From Nostoc sphaeroides (GTDB lineage: Bacteria; Cyanobacteriota; Cyanobacteriia; Cyanobacteriales; Nostocaceae): 64,000 nt of DNA. The DNA lies in assembly GCF_003443655.1 (NCBI RefSeq), contig NZ_CP031941.1, forward strand, positions 3,346,501 to 3,410,500, read 5' to 3'. The position numbers were made by a program, and so were the translations under genes. The notes below the pieces were generated by a model. The model ran no database searches. It was not told where the DNA came from and saw nothing but the letters and a program-made list of their open reading frames with translations. This document shows, piece after piece, positions 53,350 through 63,041 of this stretch (its first letter is position 1; each line of letters starts with the position of its first letter).

Positions 53350-56334
53350 TTATCCTAAGCCACGCAGGCGATCGCGCAAAATTTCAGCTTGCTTCTGTGC
53401 TTCTGCTAAGGCATCCCGCGCTCCCTTTACCACATCAGCCCTAGCTCTATCTACGAAACTAGGATTGTTTAATCTGGTACTCAGGGATTGAACTTCGGCT
53501 TCAGCTTTACTCAAGCTTTTTTCTAGCTTGGTACGCACAGCTTCAATGTCTACCACACCGCTTAGAGGAATTAGCACCTGTATTGTACCAATTACACCTG
53601 CGATCGCATTTTCTGATTCTTGTGATTGTTCTAATTCTTTCTGCGGGAAAAATCGGCTCCATAACCTAAGTCTTGCTTGAGCAGTTAGTAAATTTTGGCT
53701 AATAAACCACGCTGTGTAACCAAAACCAACTAGTTCAAAGAAAGTTCCGACGATGGGAATATCATCAATGGCATAACCAACAGCTAAACCCAATCTACCA
53801 AAGACAATGGCCACGATAATTAAGCCAATTGTCTTCAAACCCCTTTCAGGTTTTTTAACTGCAACAGTTGGCTTTTCTTGCTTGTCAGTAATGGTTAAAG
53901 TCTCAACCTTCGCCAAATCTTTAATGTAATCTTGTCCAGCAGTGAGAATTTCCCGCTCTTTCTCACTTTCAGTTTGCAAATTCGCTGTCACTTTTACCCC
54001 TGGTTTAATATCCGCCTCAGCCCGCAAATTCCGAATTGTGCGGATGGTAGCAATCAGCAATTCAAACTGTTCTTCTAAAGCCGAATCAATTAGGTTTGCA
54101 TCTACCTGGGGATAGATTTGTAATGATAAAGTTTGCGGTGAATCTGCTGGTTGTTGGGTGAGAGTTTGCCAAATTTCTTCGGTAATATGAGGCATCAACG
54201 GATGAAGCAGTTTTAAAATTCCTTCCAATATGTAGCCAAGGGTTTGCTGTGCTACGCGCCGCGATATTGGATCGGCATCTGCTTGCAATCTAGATTTCAC
54301 CAGTTCAATATATTGATCGCAGAAATCACCCCAGATGAATTCGTAGAGTCCTTTTGCTGCTTCCCCTAAACCGTAATTATCTATGTAATTAGTGGTTTGT
54401 TTAATAACTTGATGATACCGCGAGATAATCCAGCGATCGCTCAATTCGATAGCGACTGGGTTCCCCAATTGTTGCGGCGTTTGTCCATCCAAATTCATCA
54501 TCACAAACCGGGCAGCATTCCACAACTTATTTGCAAAGTTGCGAGATGCCTCAACTGATGCTGATTCATCCTTTTTGCGATCGTATTCTAACCGGATATT
54601 TTGTCCAGCCCCCGCAACTTCTCTAATGAGGGTATAGCGCAGGGCATCCGTACCATATTTGTCAATTAATAACAACGGGTCAATACCATTACCTTTGCTC
54701 TTTCCCATCTTTTGGCCTTTTTCATCCAGCACCAAGCCGTGGATGTAAACTGTTTGGAAAGGCATTTGCTGCGTAAAATGCCCAGCCATCATGGTCATTC
54801 TGGCTACCCAGAAAAAGATGATGTCAAAGCCTGTCACCAAAGTAGTAGTTGGATAGTAAGTTGCTAAATCCTGAGTTTGTTCTGGCCAGCCCAAAGTCGA
54901 AAACGGCCAGAGTCCAGAAGAAAACCAAGTATCTAGCACATCTGGGTCTTGTTCTAACTTGACATTTTCACCAAATTGTGATTTAGCTTTCTCCCAAGCT
55001 TCAGTTTCCGATTTCGCCACCACAAACGGCGTGTTATCGGTAATTTGCCCATCGGTTTCACTGATAGCGTACCAAGCCGGAATTCGGTGTCCCCACCATA
55101 ATTGGCGAGAGATGCACCAATCATTGAGTTTTACTAGCCAATCACGATAGACCTTTGTCCAGCTTTGGGGGACAAACCTTGGAGAAGTTTGCTGGTCGAG
55201 GAATTCGAGAGTGTTATCAGCTAGGGGGCGAATTTTGACGAACCACTGAGTTGAGAGGAGAGGTTCAATAGGTACTTTACCGCGATCGCTGTAGGGAACG
55301 GTATGTTTATAATCTTCTATCTTCACCAAAAAGCCATCTGCTTCTAGGCGAGAAACCACATTTTTTCTAGCAACAAAGCGGTCTTGTCCTTGAAATTCCC
55401 CAGCATTGGCGTTGAGAGTGCCGTCTTTATTCATAATGTTGATTAACGGCAGATTGTGACGCTTACCCATGTCAAAATCGTTCGGGTCATGGGCGGGAGT
55501 TACCTTCACGCAACCCGTGCCGAAAGTGGGGTCAACAAATTCATCGCCAATGATGGGAATTTCTCGTTGTAGAATGGGCAGAGTTAGAGTTTTGCCAATG
55601 AGATGTTTATAGCGATCGTCATTGGGATTAACTGCTACTGCTGTATCGCCCAGCATCGTTTCTGGTCGAGTTGTCGCCACCGAGACAAAACCGGAACCAT
55701 CGGTGAGGGGATAGCGGAAGTGCCAGAGATTTCCATTCACCTCTTGGTTTTCCACTTCTACGTCAGACACAGCCGATTGAGAAGCTGGACACCAGTTAAC
55801 TAAATATTCACCACGATAAATTAAGCCTTCCTCGTAGAGGCGAGTAAACGCCTCGACAACAGCTTTAGATAAACCCTCATCCAGGGTAAACCTTTCCCGT
55901 GACCAGTCCACCGAGACACCTAAGCGTCGTAGCTGATTCAGAATCGTTCCTTCAGACTCCCCTTTCCATTGCCAAGCGCGTTCTAGGAATTTTTCGCGCC
56001 CCAATTCATAGCGAGTCTTACCCTCTGTTTTGAGTTGCTTTTCCAGCATAGTATGGACAGCGATGCTGGCGTGGTCAGTTCCGGGTAGCCATAGGGTATT
56101 GCGTCCCTGCATCCGGTGGTAGCGCACGAGAGTATCAATTAAGGCACTTTCAAAGGCGTGACCCATGTGTAAGCTGCCGGTGACATTGGGGGGGGGAATG
56201 ACGATGCAGTAGGGTTCGCCGCCTTTGTTGGGGTCAGCTTTGTAAACTTGGTTGTCTTCCCAGAATTTTTGCCACTTGGCTTCGGTGGAAAAGGGGTCGT
56301 AGAGACTGGGGAGATTGGGAATGGTTGCGGTCAT
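53350..56334 (-). CDS. valS: Valyl-tRNA synthetase with CAAD membrane domain
   Basis: It charges tRNA(Val). The 994-residue class I enzyme has [14 protein letters not shown] (HIGH, ~47-60), the editing domain, [12 protein letters not shown] (KMSKS, ~541) and the anticodon-binding region. Before the usual C-terminal coiled coil an extra segment (~815-925) holds [40 protein letters not shown] and [16 protein letters not shown]. This is the CAAD domain (cyanobacterial aminoacyl-tRNA synthetase appended domain). It is known to anchor some synthetases, including Anabaena ValRS, to thylakoids. The C-terminal coiled coil ([20 protein letters not shown]) is intact. Confidence 0.96.
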   Translation of the reverse strand: MTATIPNLPSLYDPFSTEAKWQKFWEDNQVYKADPNKGGEPYCIVIPPPNVTGSLHMGHAFESALIDTLVRYHRMQGRNTLWLPGTDHASIAVHTMLEKQLKTEGKTRYELGREKFLERAWQWKGESEGTILNQLRRLGVSVDWSRERFTLDEGLSKAVVEAFTRLYEEGLIYRGEYLVNWCPASQSAVSDVEVENQEVNGNLWHFRYPLTDGSGFVSVATTRPETMLGDTAVAVNPNDDRYKHLIGKTLTLPILQREIPIIGDEFVDPTFGTGCVKVTPAHDPNDFDMGKRHNLPLINIMNKDGTLNANAGEFQGQDRFVARKNVVSRLEADGFLVKIEDYKHTVPYSDRGKVPIEPLLSTQWFVKIRPLADNTLEFLDQQTSPRFVPQSWTKVYRDWLVKLNDWCISRQLWWGHRIPAWYAISETDGQITDNTPFVVAKSETEAWEKAKSQFGENVKLEQDPDVLDTWFSSGLWPFSTLGWPEQTQDLATYYPTTTLVTGFDIIFFWVARMTMMAGHFTQQMPFQTVYIHGLVLDEKGQKMGKSKGNGIDPLLLIDKYGTDALRYTLIREVAGAGQNIRLEYDRKKDESASVEASRNFANKLWNAARFVMMNLDGQTPQQLGNPVAIELSDRWIISRYHQVIKQTTNYIDNYGLGEAAKGLYEFIWGDFCDQYIELVKSRLQADADPISRRVAQQTLGYILEGILKLLHPLMPHITEEIWQTLTQQPADSPQTLSLQIYPQVDANLIDSALEEQFELLIATIRTIRNLRAEADIKPGVKVTANLQTESEKEREILTAGQDYIKDLAKVETLTITDKQEKPTVAVKKPERGLKTIGLIIVAIVFGRLGLAVGYAIDDIPIVGTFFELVGFGYTAWFISQNLLTAQARLRLWSRFFPQKELEQSQESENAIAGVIGTIQVLIPLSGVVDIEAVRTKLEKSLSKAEAEVQSLSTRLNNPSFVDRARADVVKGARDALAEAQKQAEILRDRLRGLG

Positions 56335-56391
56335 GCGGGAAAACTAAGGAAGGACTTTAATAAATTTTGCCATAGGGTTGGAGAGGGATTG

Positions 56392-56815
56392 ATGGAAACG
56401 AACCGCCAAGACGCCAAGAACGCCAAGAGAAGGGAGCCAAGTGAGGAGGTGGATAGATTAAGTCTACGCTGTGATTGGGGCGGCGATTGAGGTGCATAGG
56501 GTGTTGGGGCCAGGGTTTTTAGAGGAGGTGTATAAGGAGGCGCTAATTATAGAATTTTTCAGGTGCGGGATACCCCATCTGGTTGAGAAGTCGGTAACAG
56601 TGAATTACAAAGGACATGAAGTAGGCAAGGGGAGATTAGATTTTCTAGTTGCCAATTGTTTAATTGTGGAATTAAAAGCTGTTCAAAATTTAGCCCCAAT
56701 CCACGAAGCTCAAGTCCTCTCATACCTTAAAATGACTAATTACCCCTTAGCCCTTCTCATCAACTTTAACGTCCCCCTTCTCAAAGACGGCATCAAACGC
56801 ATCATCCTCTCTTAA
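56392..56815 (+). pseudogene. GxxExxY family protein, frameshifted near the N-terminus
   Basis: From 56471 the frame reads MIGAAIEVHRVLGPGFLEEV, YKEALIIEFFRCGIPHLVEK and RLDFLVANCLIVELKAVQNL. This is the GxxExxY protein family (PD-(D/E)xK nuclease-like fold), with the motif GPGFLEEVY and the DF...ELKA acidic/lysine site. The usual N-terminus (EEVDRLSYAVIGAAIE) is split: EPSEEVDRLS, starting from the ATG at 56392, is in another frame. Removing one base within 56461-56466 restores SYAVIGAAIE. An internal start at 56471 could make a shortened protein. The role of the family is unknown. Confidence 0.85.
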
Positions 56816-56853
56816 TCTTCCCTTGGCGCACTTGGCGTCTTGGCGGTTCGTTC
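56394..56853. mobile_element. Inverted-repeat cassette containing the GxxExxY gene
   Basis: Left end GGAAACGAACCGCCAAGACG followed by CCAAGAACGCCAAG (56394-56427). Right end CTTGGCGCACTTGGCGTCTT followed by GGCGGTTCGTTCC (56822-56853). They are inverted copies with about three differences. The gene fills the space between them; no transposase is present and no target duplication was seen. Confidence 0.7.
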
Positions 56854-56863
56854 CCCAAATCCC

Positions 56864-58129
56864 ATGAAACACCAAACAACCTCCCCCTGGACATTCATCC
56901 CCACCCTATATTTCACCTCCGGCATCCCTTACATTATCATCAACACAGTTTCCGTAATCTTTTACAAAAAACTCGGAATCGATAACGCCCAAATTGCCCT
57001 TTGGACAAGCTTCCTCTATCTACCTTGGGTCATCAAAATGTTTTGGGGCCCAATTGTTGATATTTACTCTACCAAACGCAAATGGATACTTTACACCCAA
57101 TTTGCCATGTTCTGCTGCTTGGCTTTGATAGCCATCTCCTTACAACTGCCAAATTTCTTTTTCATCTCCCTCGCAGCATTAACAATAGGAGCATTTATTT
57201 CTGCAACTTATGACATTGCCACAGATGGCTTCTATCTGCTGGCTTTATCTCCAGAACAACAAGCCTTATTTGTCGGCATTCGCTCACTATTTTATCGAAT
57301 GGCTGTCATTTTTGGTTCTGGAATATTAGTAGTCTTAGCAGGTCAGCTTGAAGTATCTCTCAACAACATTCCTTTAAGCTGGACTATAACTATTGGCTTC
57401 TCAGCTTTAATTTTAGCAATTTTGTTTATTTACCATCGCCTAATTTTACCCTTACCCGAATCAGATAATCAACGACAAATACAAGCTAGAGAAAATATAC
57501 CCTTTTGGTCAATCATTAGCTCATATTTTACTCAGAATAAAATTATAAATATTTTAGCATTTATCTTACTCTACAGATTTGGCGAAGCAATGCTTGTGAA
57601 AATGGCCTCTTTATTTTTATTGGACAAACCAGAAGTAGGGGGTTTAGGGCTATCAACATCAGATGTGGGGTTAGTCTACGGAACGTTTGGGGTAATCTCC
57701 CTAATTTGTGGAGGAATTTTAGGAGGTTTGTTAATTTCCAAATATGGATTAAAAAAGTGTCTGTTTCCTATGGCTTTAGCTTTGAATCTACCCGATATAT
57801 TTTATGTGTATATGGCTTACACTAAACCTTCACTCACATTAGTCTATCCCTTGGTTTCCTTGGAGCAATTTGGTTATGGTTTTGGATTTACAGCTTTTAG
57901 TGTTTATTTAATGCATATTTGCCAAGGCGAATATAAAACTTCTCATTTTGCCATATCCACTGGCATTATGGCTTTAGGAATGATGCTACCAGGTTTAATT
58001 AGCGGTTATCTGCAAAAAGCTTTTGGCTATCCATTATTTTTTTTCTTGGTTTGTTTGTTGACTATTCCTGGGATGATTGCTCTGTTTTTTATACCTTTAA
58101 AAGAAGAACCGAAGCATCAAAATAATTAA
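56864..58129 (+). CDS. MFS transporter, AmpG-like
   Basis: The 421-residue protein has ~12 membrane segments. Family-like motifs are TLYFTSGIPYIIINTVSVIF, SFLYLPWVIKMFWGPIVDIY and DIATDGFYLLALSPEQQALF, as in AmpG-type permeases that import muropeptides or amino sugars. The ATG at 56864 is preferred; a GTG-like start 24 bases upstream lies in the cassette end. The GlcNAc-kinase-like gene follows by 14 bp, so the two form an operon for uptake and phosphorylation of an amino sugar or cell-wall fragment. The substrate is inferred. Confidence 0.85.
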   Translation: MKHQTTSPWTFIPTLYFTSGIPYIIINTVSVIFYKKLGIDNAQIALWTSFLYLPWVIKMFWGPIVDIYSTKRKWILYTQFAMFCCLALIAISLQLPNFFFISLAALTIGAFISATYDIATDGFYLLALSPEQQALFVGIRSLFYRMAVIFGSGILVVLAGQLEVSLNNIPLSWTITIGFSALILAILFIYHRLILPLPESDNQRQIQARENIPFWSIISSYFTQNKIINILAFILLYRFGEAMLVKMASLFLLDKPEVGGLGLSTSDVGLVYGTFGVISLICGGILGGLLISKYGLKKCLFPMALALNLPDIFYVYMAYTKPSLTLVYPLVSLEQFGYGFGFTAFSVYLMHICQGEYKTSHFAISTGIMALGMMLPGLISGYLQKAFGYPLFFFLVCLLTIPGMIALFFIPLKEEPKHQNN

Positions 58130-58143
58130 GATTATTGCAATCC

Positions 58144-59103
58144 ATGAGTTATGTTTTGGGAATAGATGGTGGTGGTAGCAAGACTGTTTGTGTCTTGATG
58201 AATGATTTGCGTCAAGTGCTAGGTCGTGGTGAAGCAGGCCCATCTAATTATCATAGTATAGGTATCGAAGCCACTCTACAATCTATTCAATCTGCAATTA
58301 AAAATGCGGTTGAGGCAGCAATAATTACAAATTATGTGAATATTGATGCGATATGTTTGGGTTTAGCTGGTGTAGGTCGTGCAGCAGATATTGAAGTAGT
58401 AAAAGGTTTAGTTAAAGAGTTACAAAATAACAAATTTTTGACTATTAATTGGGCATTAAAGCCAGAGAATATTATAATTTGTAACGATGCTTTAATTGCT
58501 TTAGTTAGTGGAATTGGTCAACCTGTAGGAATTGTGGTTGCAGCAGGTACTGGTTCGATAATTTTTGGACGAAATCACCAGGGAGATACTAAGCGAGTCG
58601 GCGGCTGGGGGTATATTTTAGGAGATGAAGGTAGCGCCTATAAAATTGCGATCGCAGGCATGAATGCAGCATTAAAATCTTATGATGGACGGGAAATATC
58701 AACGAGTTTAGTAGCGGCTTTCAAACAGTATCTTGATTTGGAAAGTATAGAAGATTTAATAGAAGTAGTATATCGCCGAGAATGGGGAGTTAAACAGATA
58801 GCAGCTTTAGCACCAATTGTAGATTTTGCAGCAGCGTCAGGTGATATAGTAGCGAATATCATAATTGATAATGCTGTAAAAGAGTTAGTAAAAGCTACAT
58901 CTACAGTAATTGATGCAATTTTTAGTGCTGACTCAGTTTTGGAAGTAATCACAACAGGAAGTGTCTGGCGCGGTAGATGCAATATCCATGAAAAATTTGC
59001 AGCATCTCTTATTAAAAAGTTTCCTAATGTAAACGTGATTTTTCCGAGGTATGAACCTGCTTATGGTGCTGGGTTATTAGCGTTGCAGACAACTCAAAAT
59101 TGA
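58144..59103 (+). CDS. BadF/BcrA family ATPase, N-acetylglucosamine kinase-like
   Basis: The 319-residue protein is an actin-fold sugar kinase: phosphate-1 loop MSYVLGIDGGGSKTVCVLMN, GEAGPSNYHSIG, phosphate-2 GIVVAAGTGSIIFGRNHQGD with GGWGYILGDEGSAYKIA, and the adenosine loop EVITTGSVWRG. These match N-acetylglucosamine kinases of the BadF/NagK group. The ATG at 58144 begins right at the conserved strand; a TTG three codons upstream is in frame. It shares an operon with the AmpG-like transporter. Confidence 0.88.
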   Translation: MSYVLGIDGGGSKTVCVLMNDLRQVLGRGEAGPSNYHSIGIEATLQSIQSAIKNAVEAAIITNYVNIDAICLGLAGVGRAADIEVVKGLVKELQNNKFLTINWALKPENIIICNDALIALVSGIGQPVGIVVAAGTGSIIFGRNHQGDTKRVGGWGYILGDEGSAYKIAIAGMNAALKSYDGREISTSLVAAFKQYLDLESIEDLIEVVYRREWGVKQIAALAPIVDFAAASGDIVANIIIDNAVKELVKATSTVIDAIFSADSVLEVITTGSVWRGRCNIHEKFAASLIKKFPNVNVIFPRYEPAYGAGLLALQTTQN

Positions 59104-59129
59104 CACGAATAAAGCAATAATAGGAGTTT

Positions 59130-59870
59130 TCAGTCTGCAAATATGCGCCCAAAAAAAGTTACTATTTCTGACCAAGCTGCGGTGGTAGCACTAGAATCGT
59201 AACGATAACCGTCGTCGCGCATGAATGTATGTTCTGCTTCATACAAGAAAACTTGGTGAGGTATGTTAGCATTCTCAATTGCTTTGATTATGGTTTGGCG
59301 ATCGCTCTCTGGTATATGAGGATCAAGAGTACCGAATACCATTAACATCTCACCTTTGATTTCACTTACCCTCTGGATTGTATCGGCTACCTCTTTACCC
59401 AGTTTACCACTGGGAATCCCAGTAGGGTAACAGCAAACGCAAGCCCGAATTTCGCTTTGAAATGCGGCGCGGAAAGCTAAATGTCCACCAATACAAAAGC
59501 CGAGAGTGCCTATTTGATTTGGAGAAACCGCACTCTCTGTTTTCAGAAATTCAATCACAGCAAGACAATCGGCATCATAATCAGCTACGGAGGTTCGACG
59601 CGCATCGTCATTTCCCCGCATCCTTCCCAAATCGTCTGGCTCAATTACTAAACCAACTGGCTCAATTCGGTGAAAAATTTCTGGGGCTGCTACTACATAG
59701 CCGTATCCTGCTAAGTAGTTAGCTAGACGAATCATTGCATCACCTAACTGATAAATATCACTGTAGAAGACAATACCAGGGTATTTTCCTGCTGCTTTGG
59801 GAGCTGCAACATAAACACGCATTAAGCTGCCATCTACTCTTAATTCAACATTGCGCTTAGTGATTTGCAC
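59130..59870 (-). CDS. Dienelactone hydrolase family protein
   Basis: The 246-residue alpha/beta hydrolase has the DLH triad: cysteine nucleophile in IGTLGFCIGGHLAFRAA, aspartate in LMVFGTLDPHIPES and histidine in YEAEHTFMRDDGYRYD. The N-terminal strand YPGIVFYSDIYQLGDAMIRL is typical. The substrate is unknown; family members act on lactones or esters. The start is GTG with GGAGA ~8 bases upstream. It converges with the kinase gene. Confidence 0.9.
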   Translation of the reverse strand: MQITKRNVELRVDGSLMRVYVAAPKAAGKYPGIVFYSDIYQLGDAMIRLANYLAGYGYVVAAPEIFHRIEPVGLVIEPDDLGRMRGNDDARRTSVADYDADCLAVIEFLKTESAVSPNQIGTLGFCIGGHLAFRAAFQSEIRACVCCYPTGIPSGKLGKEVADTIQRVSEIKGEMLMVFGTLDPHIPESDRQTIIKAIENANIPHQVFLYEAEHTFMRDDGYRYDSSATTAAWSEIVTFFGRIFAD

Positions 59871-60208
59871 TTTTTTGTCTCCGTGTTACGCTTGCTGTCA
59901 TTAGCTTCTACACTATAGCGCCGCAGCATCCGGTTACTTTCAACCCACAATTTGGCGTTCTTTTATCACTACTGCGATCGTTTAATATGCCCAGTGAAAG
60001 TGTTGCATAGATTCGCAGTGGAAGAGGAAATCTGAGCGTGCTGCTCGTCTACGCATTATTTACTAACCTCAGAGGCGCAAATTACACAGATATTGAACTA
60101 GAAAATTACTAGATTTCAGCACTACCTACTCAGTGCTAAAGTCAGCTACACTGAAAATATAAGTGATATAAATAACCCTAAAATTATTACATTAGACAGT
60201 CATACAGT
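59871..60208. other. Intergenic region between DLH and mcrB
   Basis: Divergent upstream regions of the two genes. No repeat family or RNA gene is recognised. The sequence becomes AT-rich towards mcrB, as in the McrBC genes themselves. Confidence 0.5.
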
Positions 60209-61669
60209 ATGAATATGCGTGGAAAACCAGAAGGATTTTTTTCCGAATATACTTTTGATTTGATAGAACAATGGTATATGAAATTCGGCGATCTTTTTAA
60301 TCTTATTTGTGAATCTAATGATCATGAGGACTTTCTCAAGCATGTAGAAAAACCATTTATTCAGTTATGTAAAGAAATTTCTAAAACATTGCCATCATAT
60401 CTTGCATTTCAACCAAATAATTCATTGGTTCAAAATGCCTCTATTGTAGAAAAAGTTATGATTGATGCAGATCATGTTGAAGATTATGAATTGTGCTTAC
60501 AGGCTGATTTTAGCGAAATTAAGTTACTATACATCCAAATAACACAATGGGGTATTAAAGGTGGTGTTCGTGAGGAGATATATCAAAATCTTCTACGTGA
60601 AGTTGCTCAAAAAAAATCTAAAGCTATGATGGAGCTTATTTCATATAAAGCATCTATTTTTTATCCTGATAAATATGTACTTATTGAAAAATCAGACATC
60701 TTATATTATTTAGGATTTAAGCGTTTAGTGTATGAAATTGCAGAATGGTTTAAACAGTATCTTCCTTTACTTATACTTGCAAGTGCTGATGATCCAATAC
60801 CAGTTATTCGCCAATACCTAAGTGAGCCAAAAGAACGAGATTTTAACTCTTTGATTGAAAAAACTGGTTTGGATGATAAAAAACTTAAACGCTGGTTACA
60901 CACAGTAAATCGTAAAGGACAAGCAATTATATGCGGTTCACCTGGAACAGGAAAAACATTCTTGGCTGAGAAAATTGCTGAATACTTAATCGGTGATTAT
61001 GGATTTTCAGAACTTGTACAATTTCATCCAGCATACTCTTATGAAGATTTTATCCAAGGTATCCGTCCCCAAAGTCAAGAAGGAAAATTAACATATCCAC
61101 TGGTTCCAGGACGTTTTTTAGAATTTTGCAAAAAAGCAGAGTCTTATCAAGATACTTGTGTTTTGATTATTGATGAAATAAACCGCGCTAATCTTGCACA
61201 AGTTTTTGGCGAATTAATGTACTTACTTGAGTATCGAGATAGAGAAATTCCATTAGCTAGCGGTAACAGGTTTCGCATCCCGGAAAATGTCCGCATTATT
61301 GGTACAATGAATACAGCAGATAGGTCTATCGCCAATATAGATTATGCACTACGCCGTCGCTTCGCATTTCTTGAACTTCGCCCAAACTATGAAATACTGC
61401 GACGGCATTATCATCTAAAAAAGGATTTTGTAGAGAAATTAATTAATATTTTAAAGCAATTAAATCAGGCGATCGCAGATAAAAATTACGAAATTGGTAT
61501 TTCATTCTTTTTAACAGACAACTTAGATGATGATTTAGAAGATATATGGAGTATGGAAATTGAGCCATATTTAGAAGAGTATTTTTTTAATCAGCAAGAA
61601 GAAGTAGAGAAGTTTCGCTGGAAAAACATCAAGGATAATCTATGCATACAAAACCAGCAAAACCAATAA
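60209..61669 (+). CDS. mcrB: McrB-like AAA+ GTPase of a type IV restriction system
   Basis: The 486-residue protein has an N-terminal helical region, including FYPDKYVLIEKSDILYYLGF, a motif found in many McrB-like proteins. A McrB AAA+ domain follows with Walker A CGSPGTGKTFLAEKI (~243), Walker B VLIIDEINRANLAQVFGELM (~319) and the hallmark IGTMNTADRSIANIDYALRR (~365). The classical E. coli DUF3578 methyl-DNA-binding domain is not seen, so the recognised modification is unknown. The mcrC gene overlaps by 28 bp. The gene is more AT-rich than the neighbours, suggesting transfer. Confidence 0.93.
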   Translation: MNMRGKPEGFFSEYTFDLIEQWYMKFGDLFNLICESNDHEDFLKHVEKPFIQLCKEISKTLPSYLAFQPNNSLVQNASIVEKVMIDADHVEDYELCLQADFSEIKLLYIQITQWGIKGGVREEIYQNLLREVAQKKSKAMMELISYKASIFYPDKYVLIEKSDILYYLGFKRLVYEIAEWFKQYLPLLILASADDPIPVIRQYLSEPKERDFNSLIEKTGLDDKKLKRWLHTVNRKGQAIICGSPGTGKTFLAEKIAEYLIGDYGFSELVQFHPAYSYEDFIQGIRPQSQEGKLTYPLVPGRFLEFCKKAESYQDTCVLIIDEINRANLAQVFGELMYLLEYRDREIPLASGNRFRIPENVRIIGTMNTADRSIANIDYALRRRFAFLELRPNYEILRRHYHLKKDFVEKLINILKQLNQAIADKNYEIGISFFLTDNLDDDLEDIWSMEIEPYLEEYFFNQQEEVEKFRWKNIKDNLCIQNQQNQ

Positions 61670-62856
61670 TTATTCAACTTACAGAATACGAAAATAAATT
61701 ATTTCAGCTTGATGAAATAGCCTATTCAGCCAGGATCGAATTATATGAGAAATACAAAACACAAGTGGATATAGAATTTATTAGCTATAAAAGGGAAGAA
61801 CATTGGAAACTTAAAGCTAAAGAATGGGTAGGTTACATTCCTGTCACTCCTGAATTGCATCTAAAAATAAATCCGAAAGTGCCGATCCAAAATCTCTTCG
61901 GAATGCTGGAATATGCCTACAATTTGAAAGGTTTTCGCTTTCTCGAAGGGCTGATGGATTGTGAATCTCTAGAGAATTTTTATAATAATCTGGCTCATAT
62001 CTTAGCCGATAAAGTTTTAGAGCGATGCCGCAAAGGATTATATCGTACTTACTTGCCTAAAACACAGCAGCTTTCTTATGTGCGGGGAAGGCTAGATGTG
62101 CAACAGCTAATTCAAAAGCCGTGGAATGTTAAACTTAAATGCGATTACGAAGAACATACGCCTGATGTTAAAGAAAATCAAATCCTGGCATGGACACTTT
62201 ATATCATTGGTCGTAGCAGTTTATGTTCAGAAAGGGTATCACCAACAATACGAAAAGCTTATCACGCTCTACAAGGATTAGTAACGCTGCAACCTTGTAG
62301 CGCACATGATTGTATCGCTAGACAGTATAATCGCCTCAATCCAGACTATCAACTATTACATAGTTTATGTCGATTCTTTTTAGAAAATAGTAGCCCCAGT
62401 CATGAAAGGGGAAATTACAAAACCCTACCCTTTCTCGTCGATATGGCACATTTATATGAACTTTTTGTTGCAGAATGGCTTAATAAAAATACGCCGCAAA
62501 CCTATTTTTTAAAACAGCAATATCCAATAGAAATTAGTCAGAATCGACACTTTATTATAGATATATTACTCTGTGATGCTGCTACTGGCAAAACAATAGC
62601 AGTTCTAGATACAAAGTATAAAGCCTCTGAATCTACAGTAAATACAGATATTCATCAAATGATCAGCTACGCCAACACAACAAAATGCAACCAAGCCTTT
62701 TTGATATACCCCAAAGACTTGACACAGCCACTAGATATTAAAAGCGATCAAATTCGAGTCCGCAGCCTCACTTTTTCCCTAGATGATAATCTCGATCGCG
62801 CAGGTCAAACCTTCTTAAAAAACCTTTTTCTCCTAATCCCTCAGAACTCACACTAG
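61642..62856 (+). CDS. mcrC: McrC, nuclease subunit
   Basis: The 404-residue protein has the McrC plan. The N-terminal half contains EEHWKLKAKEWVGYIPVTPE and LHLKINPKVPIQNLFGMLEY, and LSYVRGRLDVQQL follows. A C-terminal PD-(D/E)xK nuclease has the acidic residue in HFIIDILLCD (~305) and the DxK pair in VLDTKYKASE (~322). It would cut modified DNA together with McrB, which translocates with GTP. Overlap with mcrB implies translational coupling. The catalytic residues appear complete. Confidence 0.93.
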   Translation: MHTKPAKPIIIQLTEYENKLFQLDEIAYSARIELYEKYKTQVDIEFISYKREEHWKLKAKEWVGYIPVTPELHLKINPKVPIQNLFGMLEYAYNLKGFRFLEGLMDCESLENFYNNLAHILADKVLERCRKGLYRTYLPKTQQLSYVRGRLDVQQLIQKPWNVKLKCDYEEHTPDVKENQILAWTLYIIGRSSLCSERVSPTIRKAYHALQGLVTLQPCSAHDCIARQYNRLNPDYQLLHSLCRFFLENSSPSHERGNYKTLPFLVDMAHLYELFVAEWLNKNTPQTYFLKQQYPIEISQNRHFIIDILLCDAATGKTIAVLDTKYKASESTVNTDIHQMISYANTTKCNQAFLIYPKDLTQPLDIKSDQIRVRSLTFSLDDNLDRAGQTFLKNLFLLIPQNSH

Positions 62857-63041
62857 TAATTAATAAAGGGGATAGATGACATTCGCTTGCTGCGAAGCAC
62901 CCATCCCCGAATAGCTGCCCAGATCATGAACCTGGAATCTATAGTCCGGTATCTAATGACCCCAGTATCGGCCGAGATATGTCGATTGTCACTGGGATAG
63001 ATACTGATTTACGAAATACCTACGAAAAGATTGTTACACAA

